IMG/VR virus record: IMGVR_UViG_3300042544_001456
Location: 57,780 to 121,779 of that record
Strand: one strand, 5' to 3'
Source of the DNA: a virus
DNA: 64,000 bases
In this document: piece by piece, positions 45,282-53,418 of the stretch
Position numbering within the stretch: the first letter of the stretch is position 1
Layout: every line of letters starts with the position of its first letter
Program-made: the position numbers and the translations under genes
The notes under the pieces: model-generated
The model's database searches: none
The model's input: only the letters and a program-made list of their open reading frames with translations
What the model was told of the DNA's origin: nothing

Positions 45282-46400
45282 ATGACCGAAGATTTAAAAT
45301 GGAGCAATTATGACTTTACCAAAATCCCGTTTGACGACATTGTCCAAGTCGGCCAACGGACACTCTTATATAGAGACTTATTTACTGTATCTTGGCTCCT
45401 TGGAAGATTCTGCAACTACAGATGCAGCTATTGTTGGCCGTACGCAAGATCCAACACAAAAGATCATCGACCTACAGAGCTATGTCTCAAAACAATCGAC
45501 GAAATAAAACGTCAAGCACGTGATAACGGTTTTAATAGCTTTCATTTTAGTTTATCTGGTGGCGAGCCTACTTTTCACCCTGGGTATTTGGATATTCTCA
45601 AATATCTTGCTGATGATGTTTCTAATACTAATTACACTTCCATTCATATGACATCAAATTGTTCAAGGCCAATGAAATGGTTTGAACAATACGTAGAATA
45701 TTCTAAGCCCTTTCATCGTGCAAGTATTACTGCTAGCTTGCATACAGAACATTTAGACACAAAGGAAAAGATGCAGGATTTTGCAGACAAGTTAATCCTG
45801 TGTCAAGAATATGATATACAAATTACAATCAATATGGTTATGGTTCCAGAATGGTTCGAAAAGGATTGGGAAAATGCTTTATTCTTCCACGAACAGGGAA
45901 TTAACGTTACACTCAAGCCACAAAGTGATCCTACTGCTAGCAGGGTAGTAGATGGTTATACTCCTGATATGCTTAAGAGACTGTGGAACGGAATGCCACA
46001 ACGAGCATATACAGAAAACAAACGTATCTGGGCAAACAGACCGACTCCGACATTTGAACTTCCTGACTACACAATAGGACGTAATGATGCTACTGTGCCG
46101 TGGCACATGCAAGTAGAGTTTACCGACTCTAAAGGCGAAAAATGGTATATGGATCAGGCCGAACGATTTAATGCGTTTAACTTCAATAACTTTAAAGGTT
46201 GGAGTTGCAATGCAGGATACCAGGGCATAATTATTAGAGAGCCGGATGGATCGGTTAAACGTTCGTATTCATGCCACGATGTTCCGTTGGGTAATATCGA
46301 AACAGGATTTAAATTGTTTGACAAACCTATGCCGTGCATAACATCTAGTTGTGTAAGCAGTGCAGATAGTAAAATTCCAAAGTTTAAGAAAGAATTATAA
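45282..46400 (+). CDS. Radical SAM protein
   Basis: 372 residues. LLGRFCNYRCSYCWPYARS gives Cys44, Cys48 and Cys51; LSGGEPTFHP (91-100) is the SAM-binding block. ITASLHTEHLDTKEKMQDF and VMVPEWFEKDWENALFF are later strands. The C-terminal SCNAGYQGII, SYSCHDV and CITSSCV Cys suggest an auxiliary cluster. It resembles SPASM enzymes more than the twitch set. Base composition is nearer 40% GC and the codons look more conserved than in neighbours. It appears to be translated from a leaderless transcript. Stop and next start share one base (TAATG). Confidence 0.83.
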   Translation: MTEDLKWSNYDFTKIPFDDIVQVGQRTLLYRDLFTVSWLLGRFCNYRCSYCWPYARSNTKDHRPTELCLKTIDEIKRQARDNGFNSFHFSLSGGEPTFHPGYLDILKYLADDVSNTNYTSIHMTSNCSRPMKWFEQYVEYSKPFHRASITASLHTEHLDTKEKMQDFADKLILCQEYDIQITINMVMVPEWFEKDWENALFFHEQGINVTLKPQSDPTASRVVDGYTPDMLKRLWNGMPQRAYTENKRIWANRPTPTFELPDYTIGRNDATVPWHMQVEFTDSKGEKWYMDQAERFNAFNFNNFKGWSCNAGYQGIIIREPDGSVKRSYSCHDVPLGNIETGFKLFDKPMPCITSSCVSSADSKIPKFKKEL

Positions 46401-47452
46401 TGCCCTTATGTAAAGCGTTATATAATCAAGTATGTGTAGAAATTAGTGGAAAATATAGACCTTGCTGCGAATATCCTGAAACAAGTCCGTACACAGTAGA
46501 TGATTTAACACCTTTAGAATTTTTAAATTCGGATTATATTGCTTCTATAAGAAAAAATATGGAAGGAGATTCATGGGACAAAGGGTGCTTATCGTGTAAG
46601 AAAACAGAAATGCTAGGGATGCATTCTGTTAGAGATAGCTATAGTTTTTATTGTCAGTCTGACATAAATGTCTTTGATATGTTAGAAATTGCGGTAAGCA
46701 ATAAATGCAATAGCCGGTGTCGCATGTGCGATCCGAAACATAGCAGTCTTTGGAAGAAAACTGAAGATAATTTAAAAACTGCTGGAGTAGTTTCCTATAA
46801 TATAGAAAAATTATTAAAAAGCATTACTGGAACACAGGTTAATACAATAAAATACCTTGGTGGAGAGCCATTACTTACAGATGAAATAGAAAACATTTTT
46901 AATTTTATTAAAAATCATAGTGATAATAAAATAAAATTTTACATTAACACAAATCTGACTGTATCACCAGAAAAGTTCGAAACACAACTACTTAATGCAG
47001 ATGAAATTTTTGTTGGGTACAGTATAGACGGCACTGAAAGAGTTAACGAATTTATACGTGATGGATGTAAATGGGACTCGGTAGTTAAAAATTTAGAAAA
47101 ATGGGAAGATTTTTTTAAAAACAACAACAAGAAAAGTATGAGATACATTCATACAGTAGTGCAGGCATATAATTTTCATAATATAGAACAATTAAATAAT
47201 TTTAGTAAAGAGTTTAATTTAGAACATAATCCTGTTCTTATAAAAGATCCTGTAGAATTTACGCTAAACTCATTGCCACCGGAATATATAGAAAAACATA
47301 AAAACAATTACAATTCTAGTTTTATAAAAGATTACAAATATAATTACAAACTTAATAAGATGTTAGTGGAAAAAACAAAGTACCAAGATCTTATATTGAA
47401 AAAAAGTATAGATAAGTATATCCCAGAGTTATCGGATGTATTAAAAAAATAA
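46400..47452 (+). CDS. Radical SAM protein with N-terminal twitch-type cysteines (type B)
   Basis: 350 residues, the shortest type B copy. Cys4, Cys12, Cys22/23 (RPCCEYP), Cys63 and Cys66 (CLSC) form the N-terminal set. CNSRCRMC holds Cys103, Cys107 and Cys110; LGGEP is at 153-157. IFVGYSIDGTERVNEFIRDG is the late strand. The usual YIKFMNSED tail is absent, so it is C-terminally reduced. Directly joined to the radical SAM gene upstream. Confidence 0.83.
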   Translation: MPLCKALYNQVCVEISGKYRPCCEYPETSPYTVDDLTPLEFLNSDYIASIRKNMEGDSWDKGCLSCKKTEMLGMHSVRDSYSFYCQSDINVFDMLEIAVSNKCNSRCRMCDPKHSSLWKKTEDNLKTAGVVSYNIEKLLKSITGTQVNTIKYLGGEPLLTDEIENIFNFIKNHSDNKIKFYINTNLTVSPEKFETQLLNADEIFVGYSIDGTERVNEFIRDGCKWDSVVKNLEKWEDFFKNNNKKSMRYIHTVVQAYNFHNIEQLNNFSKEFNLEHNPVLIKDPVEFTLNSLPPEYIEKHKNNYNSSFIKDYKYNYKLNKMLVEKTKYQDLILKKSIDKYIPELSDVLKK

Positions 47453-47469
47453 AAGGAAATTATAAAATT

Positions 47470-48000
47470 ATGAATATTGCAATAACAGGTCATACTAATG
47501 GTTTAGGAAAAGCAATTGTTAATTTAGTAGGCAATGACAAAGTTGTAGGATTTAGTACATCAACCGGATATGATATAACAGATCCGTTAAGTAGACAGTG
47601 CATTATCGACAAATCTATACATTGCGATGTGTTTATTAATAATGCACATGATGGATATGCTCAAACACAGTTACTATATGAATTGTGGGATAGATGGGCA
47701 GAACTTGACAAAATTATTATAAACATTGGTAGTAATACTACAGATGGAATCAAACGCCATCCTCACGAATATTCAGCACAAAAAGCAAGCTTAGAAAAAG
47801 CCAACGAGCAGTTAGCTAATATGAACAAACCGTGCAAGGTTACTATGTTTAGATTTGGTTATATAGGCACTGAACGGATTTTAAGTATGGTCAATCCATC
47901 TAGCTTTATAAATACTAATGATGCTGCACAATTTATTATAGATTCTGTGAATATGACTCGTAGTTATAGATTGACATCAATGACAATATTGCCAAAGTAA
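47470..48000 (+). CDS. Short-chain dehydrogenase/reductase-like protein
   Basis: 176 residues. IAITGHTNGLGKAIV (3-17) is the cofactor-binding TGxxxGxG region, DVFINNAHDG (53-62) resembles NNAG, IINIGS (83-88) gives Ser88, and Tyr101/Lys105 in YSAQK form the catalytic pair. FRFGYIGTERI follows. The family usually has ~250 residues; the C-terminal substrate-binding part is short. It would reduce or oxidise a keto or hydroxyl group with NAD(P). It lies between a radical SAM and an oxygenase gene in one operon. Confidence 0.8.
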   Translation: MNIAITGHTNGLGKAIVNLVGNDKVVGFSTSTGYDITDPLSRQCIIDKSIHCDVFINNAHDGYAQTQLLYELWDRWAELDKIIINIGSNTTDGIKRHPHEYSAQKASLEKANEQLANMNKPCKVTMFRFGYIGTERILSMVNPSSFINTNDAAQFIIDSVNMTRSYRLTSMTILPK

Positions 48001-48013
48001 TAAAAAGGAAAAA

Positions 48014-48595
48014 ATGGAAAACTTTCGCGAAATATCTGGATTGCCTATACTTAATTTAATAGAAGAGTATAACAGATTATTAGATATGAATATTATTAAT
48101 TTTTCTCCAAGAGAACCAAACCAAATCTGTTTAAATACTACAGACGATCAACCGGACAATATACATCACGGAGTTGGTAGTTTAGATTTAGATTGGGACA
48201 AAGCAGGGATAGATATTAAATCAGGAATTCCAACTAATCCTGTTGTACGAGAAAATCCTTTAAAAGAAGAAGATTTTAAACACCTATGCACAAGATTTCA
48301 TGGAACACTTTTTGAAACTGCATATAACGCATTAGACAGTATGTTTGTCTTGGGCAGAGTTAGAATAATGAAATCAAGACCAAAAACATGCTTGTCGTGG
48401 CATGTTGACCATAATGTAAGAGTTCATTATCCTATGCAAACTCAAGAAGGATGCTTAATGGTAATAGAAGATCAAGTGTGTCACTTAGAAAAAAATAAAT
48501 GGTGGTATACAGAAACTCAGAAAAAGCATACAGCGTTTAATGCTAGTACAAAAGAAAGAATACATTTAGTTGCAACAATTATTTCTAGTAAGTGA
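48014..48595 (+). CDS. Putative 2OG-dependent oxygenase, aspartyl/asparaginyl hydroxylase-like
   Basis: 193 residues. His130 and Asp132 in SWHVDHN, His172 in KKHTAFNAS and Arg182 in KERIHLV form the HxD...H...R set of aspartyl/asparaginyl beta-hydroxylase-like enzymes; HTAFNAS resembles the family block with the distal His followed by a short loop and Arg. RVHYPMQTQEGC fits the 2OG-side strand. Its substrate could be a protein side chain or a small molecule. The TGA stop forms part of a convergent hairpin. Third oxygenase of the island. Confidence 0.72.
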   Translation: MENFREISGLPILNLIEEYNRLLDMNIINFSPREPNQICLNTTDDQPDNIHHGVGSLDLDWDKAGIDIKSGIPTNPVVRENPLKEEDFKHLCTRFHGTLFETAYNALDSMFVLGRVRIMKSRPKTCLSWHVDHNVRVHYPMQTQEGCLMVIEDQVCHLEKNKWWYTETQKKHTAFNASTKERIHLVATIISSK

Positions 48596-48613
48596 TTACT
48601 CACTTACTAGAAA
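48582..48613. terminator. Bidirectional hairpin between convergent genes
   Basis: TTTCTAGTAAGTGA (48582-48595), loop TTAC, and TCACTTACTAGAAA (48600-48613) form a perfect 14-bp stem. It holds the stop codons of both convergent genes (plus TGA at 48593-48595; minus stop in 48596-48598). There is no long U-tract on either side, so termination strength is uncertain. Confidence 0.65.
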
Positions 48614-49945
48614 ATTTACAAATTGCCAATCTTTCACAGTAAAGTCTGATTTTACAAATACATACTTACCGAGATACGGCATCGACTTGTCTAAAATAAA
48701 GTCATAGGGCAAATCATCAGGTTCTAGTAATCCGCAATGTGTGTTCTCGTTAACCCAGAGCATTGCAGCAAACAACGGTGCAACTACTTGTAGACTAGTT
48801 GCATTATTATGACTAATCAATGATCTAGTTTCGTCGATGCTTAGTTGACTTCCTAGCCAGTATGCACCAAAATCTCCCATAAACAAAACTCCTAACTCGT
48901 CCATACCGCCGACTAGAGAGTCTGTCATTATTCTTGCATTATCTTGACCTTTTAAGTTTCTTTTAACTAATTCTTCAAGACTTTCGGATGCTACATCACA
49001 CGGACAATATGCATAATGCACAGTCGGTCTATAGTGATCAGTTGTTAAAAATTCTGCAATTGACATAGATTCCTGATGTGTTATTAAATAGCCTACGATA
49101 CTTTTATGACTTGGCGTCCATGTTTTTACTTTTGTAGAACATCCGGGAGTTTTTAAGAAAATGGATGACTTTGTTCCGTATTCGTGGTTGCAGCCTTGCG
49201 ATGGCATTTCTAGTTCGTGTGTACCCCAACCGAGTTCTGCAGGCAATATTCCCTCGGCAATAAAACCATCAACGCTCCAAGTATTCACGAATTCGTTTTT
49301 CTTTTTTTCGGATAAGTCAAATTGCGAATCTCTCTCAGATACGTGTATTGTTTTAAGTCCTATTTTTTTAGAAAGCTCTGCCCATTCAATTTTATTTGTG
49401 GGTGTATCTTCGTATCCAAGAATTTTTGATATTCTTAAAATTCCGTCTTTAACTATGTGGTTTACTAACCCGGGATTAGCACCGTGCGATACAATAGCTG
49501 TAGATTTATTTTTTCTATCGTTTTTTGTACTGATTAGTTTGTTTCTTAATCCATAATTTGATCTTTCACTGTCTGACATCGAAAAGTTGTCAAAAAATCC
49601 TGGCCACGGTTGAATACATGTATCTATATAATTTAAATTGTTTAACATGCAATAATCGATTAAATCTTGTGAAGACACGTCGACTGTTAAGTTAATTACT
49701 AGATCACCGTCGGATGTATAATTTGACAGAAGCTCTTTGTAAGAATCTTTCTCAATTTTTTTTAAAATTCTAGTAAGATTGTATTGTTCAGTGATGTCAC
49801 TATTTCGGTTATCTTCAGAAATAATTGTAACATTAGGATTTTCGATGTGTTTGTATATTAACGGTAACAGTGCATTAGAAATGCTACCTGCACCGAGGAT
49901 AATTATTTTTTTAAAATTTTTATATGTCGTAGTATAGTGGGTCAT
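48596..49945 (-). CDS. Homospermidine synthase-like protein
   Basis: 449 residues. KIIILGAGSISNALLPLIYK (13-32) is the NAD-binding Rossmann start. NYIDTCIQPWPGFF and the hallmark VSHGANPGLVNHIVKDGI match homospermidine synthases of the saccharopine-dehydrogenase superfamily. WAELSKKIGLKTIHVSERDS, ATSLQVVAPLFAAMLW and the CGLLEPDDLPYD ending also fit. Bacterial enzymes (~470 residues) make homospermidine from putrescine (or putrescine and spermidine) with NAD. In a phage this could supply a polyamine to neutralise DNA charge, or a building block for modification. It overlaps the gene upstream in its operon by 26 bases. Confidence 0.85.
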   Translation of the reverse strand: MTHYTTTYKNFKKIIILGAGSISNALLPLIYKHIENPNVTIISEDNRNSDITEQYNLTRILKKIEKDSYKELLSNYTSDGDLVINLTVDVSSQDLIDYCMLNNLNYIDTCIQPWPGFFDNFSMSDSERSNYGLRNKLISTKNDRKNKSTAIVSHGANPGLVNHIVKDGILRISKILGYEDTPTNKIEWAELSKKIGLKTIHVSERDSQFDLSEKKKNEFVNTWSVDGFIAEGILPAELGWGTHELEMPSQGCNHEYGTKSSIFLKTPGCSTKVKTWTPSHKSIVGYLITHQESMSIAEFLTTDHYRPTVHYAYCPCDVASESLEELVKRNLKGQDNARIMTDSLVGGMDELGVLFMGDFGAYWLGSQLSIDETRSLISHNNATSLQVVAPLFAAMLWVNENTHCGLLEPDDLPYDFILDKSMPYLGKYVFVKSDFTVKDWQFVNFLVSE

Positions 49946-51191
49946 TTTCTTTAAATCCTCTTGCTAAAAAGTCATTTGATGTTGTTCTAATAATTTGCCA
50001 GTTGTTAAATTCATTTTCAGAAATTATATCTTTTATTGGATGTATAAACTGTGCCATTGGTTTTTTAGTCCAGTCAATATCTTCGATTGTGTTAAATGTA
50101 ATTTCGTGCATTTCTTTTTTATAGTATATTAATAGTGATTCCTTGATGTATTCGTAGCCTGTTATTTTCTCATAAAATTTTAATTTTTGAGATCCATGCA
50201 TCATACTAACTTTTCTTTTAAAATTATAATCGACTGTCTTGGTTGATTGCACATCTTCTAGTTTTAAAAATGCATATATTTGCTCTGGACTATACATAAA
50301 AAAATCATAAATGCATGTGTTGTTAGTCAAGTGTGCCCACGTAGGAGCAGAAAGGCCTATAGAATAAGAACAGTCTCCGATGCATACTTCGCCATCTTTA
50401 TTCAGTTTCATTTCGACCTGATCTGAGGCCATGATCGGAACGCCGCCTAACTTGTTTATGTGTTCGATCATAAGTTGTTGAGTATAAAGATATGGCAGAA
50501 TAAAATAAGTTTCATAAACTCCGTTTATAAAATATTCTCTATGTCTGTTGTTATATAGATCTTCTAGAATATTCACATCTTTGGTAACAAGTTTTATGTT
50601 ATATTTTTTACATAAATCAACAGCGTGTTTAATATCGTGTTCGTTTAATATTTTATCTTTATGCTTATAAACTAAAGAAAATGCCGTAAATTTAACATTA
50701 GCATCGATAAATGCAAGAGCCATAAGTTCAGAATCTAATCCTCCACTTAAACAAAGAAAGATATCTTTATATCTTTCTTTTATATGTTTTGCACTGTTTA
50801 CACATTCATCCCACCATGACATAACTTCAATGTCTTTAGGAATTTTAAACTTTTCTATAAAAGGAAGCAAAGGCAAATTAGGTAAAGCAGTTAAACCGTA
50901 TCCAAATGATAAATTAGAATCTTTAGAAAACTTACAAGTATTTGTGCTAACAAATTGTTTATTTATAATATAAAAATCATGTATTTTGTTGTTAACTTCT
51001 ACTTTTATAGAAATGTTACTTACATCGTTTTTAAGTAATAAGAAATCTTGATCCTTATTATAAATTTTATAAGGAATAGTGGATAAGTCTACTATTCCTG
51101 GATTAACATAAATTGCTGGGTGTGTTATATCTGGTTTTTTTAGTTTTTGTAAAATAAATTTTTCTACATCGTTTATGTATAATCTACCCAT
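49920..51191 (-). CDS. Asparagine-synthetase-like PP-loop protein
   Basis: 423 residues. FLCLSGGLDSELMALAFID places the PP-loop SGGLDS at 149-154, with a helix after it and FTAFSLVYKHKD as the second strand. The N-terminal ~115 residues are a beta-rich domain but lack the Cys2 glutaminase nucleophile, so ammonia must come from elsewhere or another amine is used. C-terminal half is long and helical. Beta-lactam- or carbapenem-type amide synthetases and asparagine synthetases share this fold; substrate unknown. Adjacent to homospermidine synthase: an amidation using the polyamine is conceivable (inference). Confidence 0.75.
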   Translation of the reverse strand: MGRLYINDVEKFILQKLKKPDITHPAIYVNPGIVDLSTIPYKIYNKDQDFLLLKNDVSNISIKVEVNNKIHDFYIINKQFVSTNTCKFSKDSNLSFGYGLTALPNLPLLPFIEKFKIPKDIEVMSWWDECVNSAKHIKERYKDIFLCLSGGLDSELMALAFIDANVKFTAFSLVYKHKDKILNEHDIKHAVDLCKKYNIKLVTKDVNILEDLYNNRHREYFINGVYETYFILPYLYTQQLMIEHINKLGGVPIMASDQVEMKLNKDGEVCIGDCSYSIGLSAPTWAHLTNNTCIYDFFMYSPEQIYAFLKLEDVQSTKTVDYNFKRKVSMMHGSQKLKFYEKITGYEYIKESLLIYYKKEMHEITFNTIEDIDWTKKPMAQFIHPIKDIISENEFNNWQIIRTTSNDFLARGFKENDPLYYDI

Positions 51192-51279
51192 TATTTTTTA
51201 ATTTCTTTCAACTTACATAATTTTCTATGTTTATCTATTACTTGATTGGGCAGTTGTTTTATAAAATTTAAAACACAGC

Positions 51280-51849
51280 TTAATCGGGCAACATATTCCA
51301 TTCATCTTTTGTTATAGATGCAAATGGCAATTTAGCACCAGTAAAAGATTTTACTATAACTTTTTGATATGCAGATTTTTTAGTTGACGTGGGCACAACT
51401 TTTATCATATTATCCATTATATCCCAATCTTTGTAAAAGTCAACCACAGTCTTTGCTTTTTTAAAAAAAAATTCTGATTTATAATGCTCTCTAGAACTAA
51501 AAACAATATCTATGTGTGATTGAAACTTAGTTACCTGATGAGGAACAATGTACATTGGATTATAAAAGTTGTATGCATTATTTCTAAATTTAGGATTTAC
51601 GTAAGTTCTGTTGGAACTTCTATAAATGCGTTCACCCCAACCGGGTCTAGAATAAAGTCCGCTAAAACAAATGATTTCGTCGTCGTCGGTAAGCAGCAAG
51701 TCATAAGTTAAATGATTTTTAAAATCCATATTTTCATATGTATAATTTTCATTTCTCTTACTTTCATCTGCAGATAGCAGCGACATCATTTTATCAAAGT
51801 AGGACGGGTCGGAAATTTTTCCGTGAATTATTACATTCTTAATTTTCAT
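51280..51849 (-). CDS. Unknown protein next to the tail-fibre gene
   Basis: 189 residues. KNVIIHGKISDPSYFDK and YDLLLTDDDEIICFSGLYSR are the first ordered segments; a GxGxxxYRSSNRTYVNP block follows and the C-terminus is basic (SAYQKVIVKSF). The pattern of a central CFSGLY strand and FRNNAYNF helix could fit a GNAT-type acyltransferase, but no acetyl-CoA P-loop is clear. It follows the fibre gene after a hairpin, a position where phages keep fibre chaperones or modifiers. No ribosome binding site better than AAAGTTG. Function unknown. The 88 bases between this gene and the next (51192-51279) hold no ORF I can support. Confidence 0.65.
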   Translation of the reverse strand: MKIKNVIIHGKISDPSYFDKMMSLLSADESKRNENYTYENMDFKNHLTYDLLLTDDDEIICFSGLYSRPGWGERIYRSSNRTYVNPKFRNNAYNFYNPMYIVPHQVTKFQSHIDIVFSSREHYKSEFFFKKAKTVVDFYKDWDIMDNMIKVVPTSTKKSAYQKVIVKSFTGAKLPFASITKDEWNMLPD

Positions 51850-51878
51850 TTTACAACTTTAAGCTTATTGAGTAAACA

Positions 51879-51909
51879 TTACTTTACAAGAGATTCTCTT
51901 GTAAAGTAA
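51879..51909 (-). terminator. Strong hairpin after the fibre gene
   Basis: TTACTTTACAAGAGA (51879-51893) and its exact complement TCTCTTGTAAAGTAA (51895-51909) surround one base, giving a 14-bp stem with a 3-base loop. It begins six bases after the fibre stop codon. Only a weak T-rich tail follows on the minus strand (TGTTTACTC), so it may act as terminator or RNA-stabilising stem. Confidence 0.65.
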
Positions 51910-51915
51910 TTAGTA

Positions 51916-53361
51916 TTACGCACTTGTGCCGTCGTCGATATTGATCCAAGAATTGTTTTGATAGCCCTGAAATCTATTTGCTGTGGTGTTATAAATAACC
52001 ATTCCATTTTCTGGAAATAGGGCATCGCGTTCAGAAGTAGTTAACCGACCAAACATTACATAATTACTTGCAACAATTGATCCGTTAATTGCATCAATTA
52101 TAGTAGTGCTGTCGTCTGCCACAACCGAACCGTTAAATGATGCAGCAGTAACAGTTCCTGTAACTACTGCATTTCCACGAACATCTAGACGCTCAGTAGG
52201 ACTAAAGGTTCCTATACCAAGCTTATTTTCAAACGAGTATGTTATATATGTAGATTCGTCAAAATCTACTCCGTTAGAATTGTACGAGAAAAACAGCCCG
52301 AGGTTGTCAGCCCCGATAATAGCGGATGTAGTAGTAAGGAAATTCTCAGTCTTTTCAAAAGTAAGTTTTCCGTAAACCATGTCATCGGTAATAGCCGAGT
52401 TGGATGTTCTACGTAAACGAAGTTCTGATGTGTTATCAACGGAATCAGTCATTAGAACAGTAGATTCACCGCTCTCAGCGGAAGTTACAATAAGAACATC
52501 GCCACTACTGTGAAAAATTCTAGAAGTATTTGTTCGATCAGCTGTTACCGTTCCTGTTGTAGCATCAACTATAATTGTGCTGTCAAGACCTACAACACTA
52601 ATTTTATAATTACCGCCTTCAGAAATTCCTATGTCAGAAGCCGATAAATTAACCCAACTACTTCCGTCATAAAATAGTACATCATTAAAAGTTGGATTAA
52701 CTATTCCAACTTCGGCTATTTGAGTTAATGATATATTTGATAAGAGACTTCCGTCTCCGATAAATGTTCCAAAGAAAGAACTAGAATTTGAATCGATTAA
52801 CAGTGTACTATCTTCGGCTCTTAGCGATCCCTGATGAGTTCCTATAAAATCGCCATACATAGTTTTTGTTTCTGCATCAACAAGAATATCGTTATCAAAT
52901 GCTCTAATGTATCCTGTAACGTTTATAGTATATTCACCACTTGGCACAATAGTACCGGGAACATTTACTAAATTTGTTCCATCCCCAAAAAAGTTGCCGA
53001 ATATTGTGTTACTAGCCGGATCTACTAATACAGTACTGTCATATCCTCTAACAGCACCGCGTATGCTAATATCATATTCTTGTCCCGACTGTACACCGAT
53101 GTCTATGCCAGTTAGTCCAGAACCGTCACCAACAAACGAAGTAGCACTTATTGTACCACTACCTTGAATACTATAACCGTTAAGATTTAAATTTTGTGTT
53201 AGACTACTAGGCGACCCAATGTTAGATACTTTTATACCACCTACAGTGGTACCGTCCCCGGCGTACAAGTCTTTTGTGTCGGTTATGTAAACGAGCTCGC
53301 CTTCCTGAAAAACGATAGATTGTCTTGCAAGATCAGTTCCGCGTCTTAGTCGCAATGTCAT
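51916..53361 (-). CDS. Tail-fibre-type virion protein with internal repeats
   Basis: 481 residues. The N-terminal RRGTDLARQSIVFQEGEL and VYITDTKDLYAGDGTTVGG (5-43) match the anchor domain found on many phage fibre proteins (Mtd-N-like). A chain of repeats follows: ATSFVGDGSGLTG, TIFGNFFGDGTNLVN, MYGDFIGTHQGS, SFFGTFIGDGSLLSN, each preceded by a DST(x)LVD segment. The middle (~285-400) carries longer beta sequence and the C-terminal VIYNTTANRFQGYQNNSW is a typical fibre ending. It would be the receptor-binding or short-fibre protein. Its ribosome binding site lies inside a perfect hairpin with a late promoter. Candidate substrate for the island's enzymes. Confidence 0.85.
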   Translation of the reverse strand: MTLRLRRGTDLARQSIVFQEGELVYITDTKDLYAGDGTTVGGIKVSNIGSPSSLTQNLNLNGYSIQGSGTISATSFVGDGSGLTGIDIGVQSGQEYDISIRGAVRGYDSTVLVDPASNTIFGNFFGDGTNLVNVPGTIVPSGEYTINVTGYIRAFDNDILVDAETKTMYGDFIGTHQGSLRAEDSTLLIDSNSSSFFGTFIGDGSLLSNISLTQIAEVGIVNPTFNDVLFYDGSSWVNLSASDIGISEGGNYKISVVGLDSTIIVDATTGTVTADRTNTSRIFHSSGDVLIVTSAESGESTVLMTDSVDNTSELRLRRTSNSAITDDMVYGKLTFEKTENFLTTTSAIIGADNLGLFFSYNSNGVDFDESTYITYSFENKLGIGTFSPTERLDVRGNAVVTGTVTAASFNGSVVADDSTTIIDAINGSIVASNYVMFGRLTTSERDALFPENGMVIYNTTANRFQGYQNNSWINIDDGTSA

Positions 53362-53368
53362 ATTAGAA

Positions 53369-53415
53369 ATCCCCTAGTGTGATATTAATTATATATATTT
53401 ATCACACTAGGGGAT
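53369..53415 (-). promoter_or_regulatory. RBS-trapping hairpin with embedded late-type promoter
   Basis: On the minus strand ATCCCCTAGTGTGATA (53415-53400), a 15-base loop and TATCACACTAGGGGAT (53384-53369) form a perfect 16-bp stem. The second arm contains AGGGGAT, the Shine-Dalgarno of the fibre gene (ATG at 53361). GATAAATA at 53403-53396 fits the T4-like late box NATAAATA; transcription from it would begin near 53390, in the loop, and give an RNA without the first arm and thus a free ribosome binding site. Read-through RNA from upstream genes would fold and block translation. Confidence 0.8.
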
Positions 53416-53418
53416 GAA

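Noticed and set aside
51192-51279. tRNA or small RNA in the 88-base gap
   Set aside because: No cloverleaf or strong hairpin, only a 7-bp AT-rich inverted repeat.
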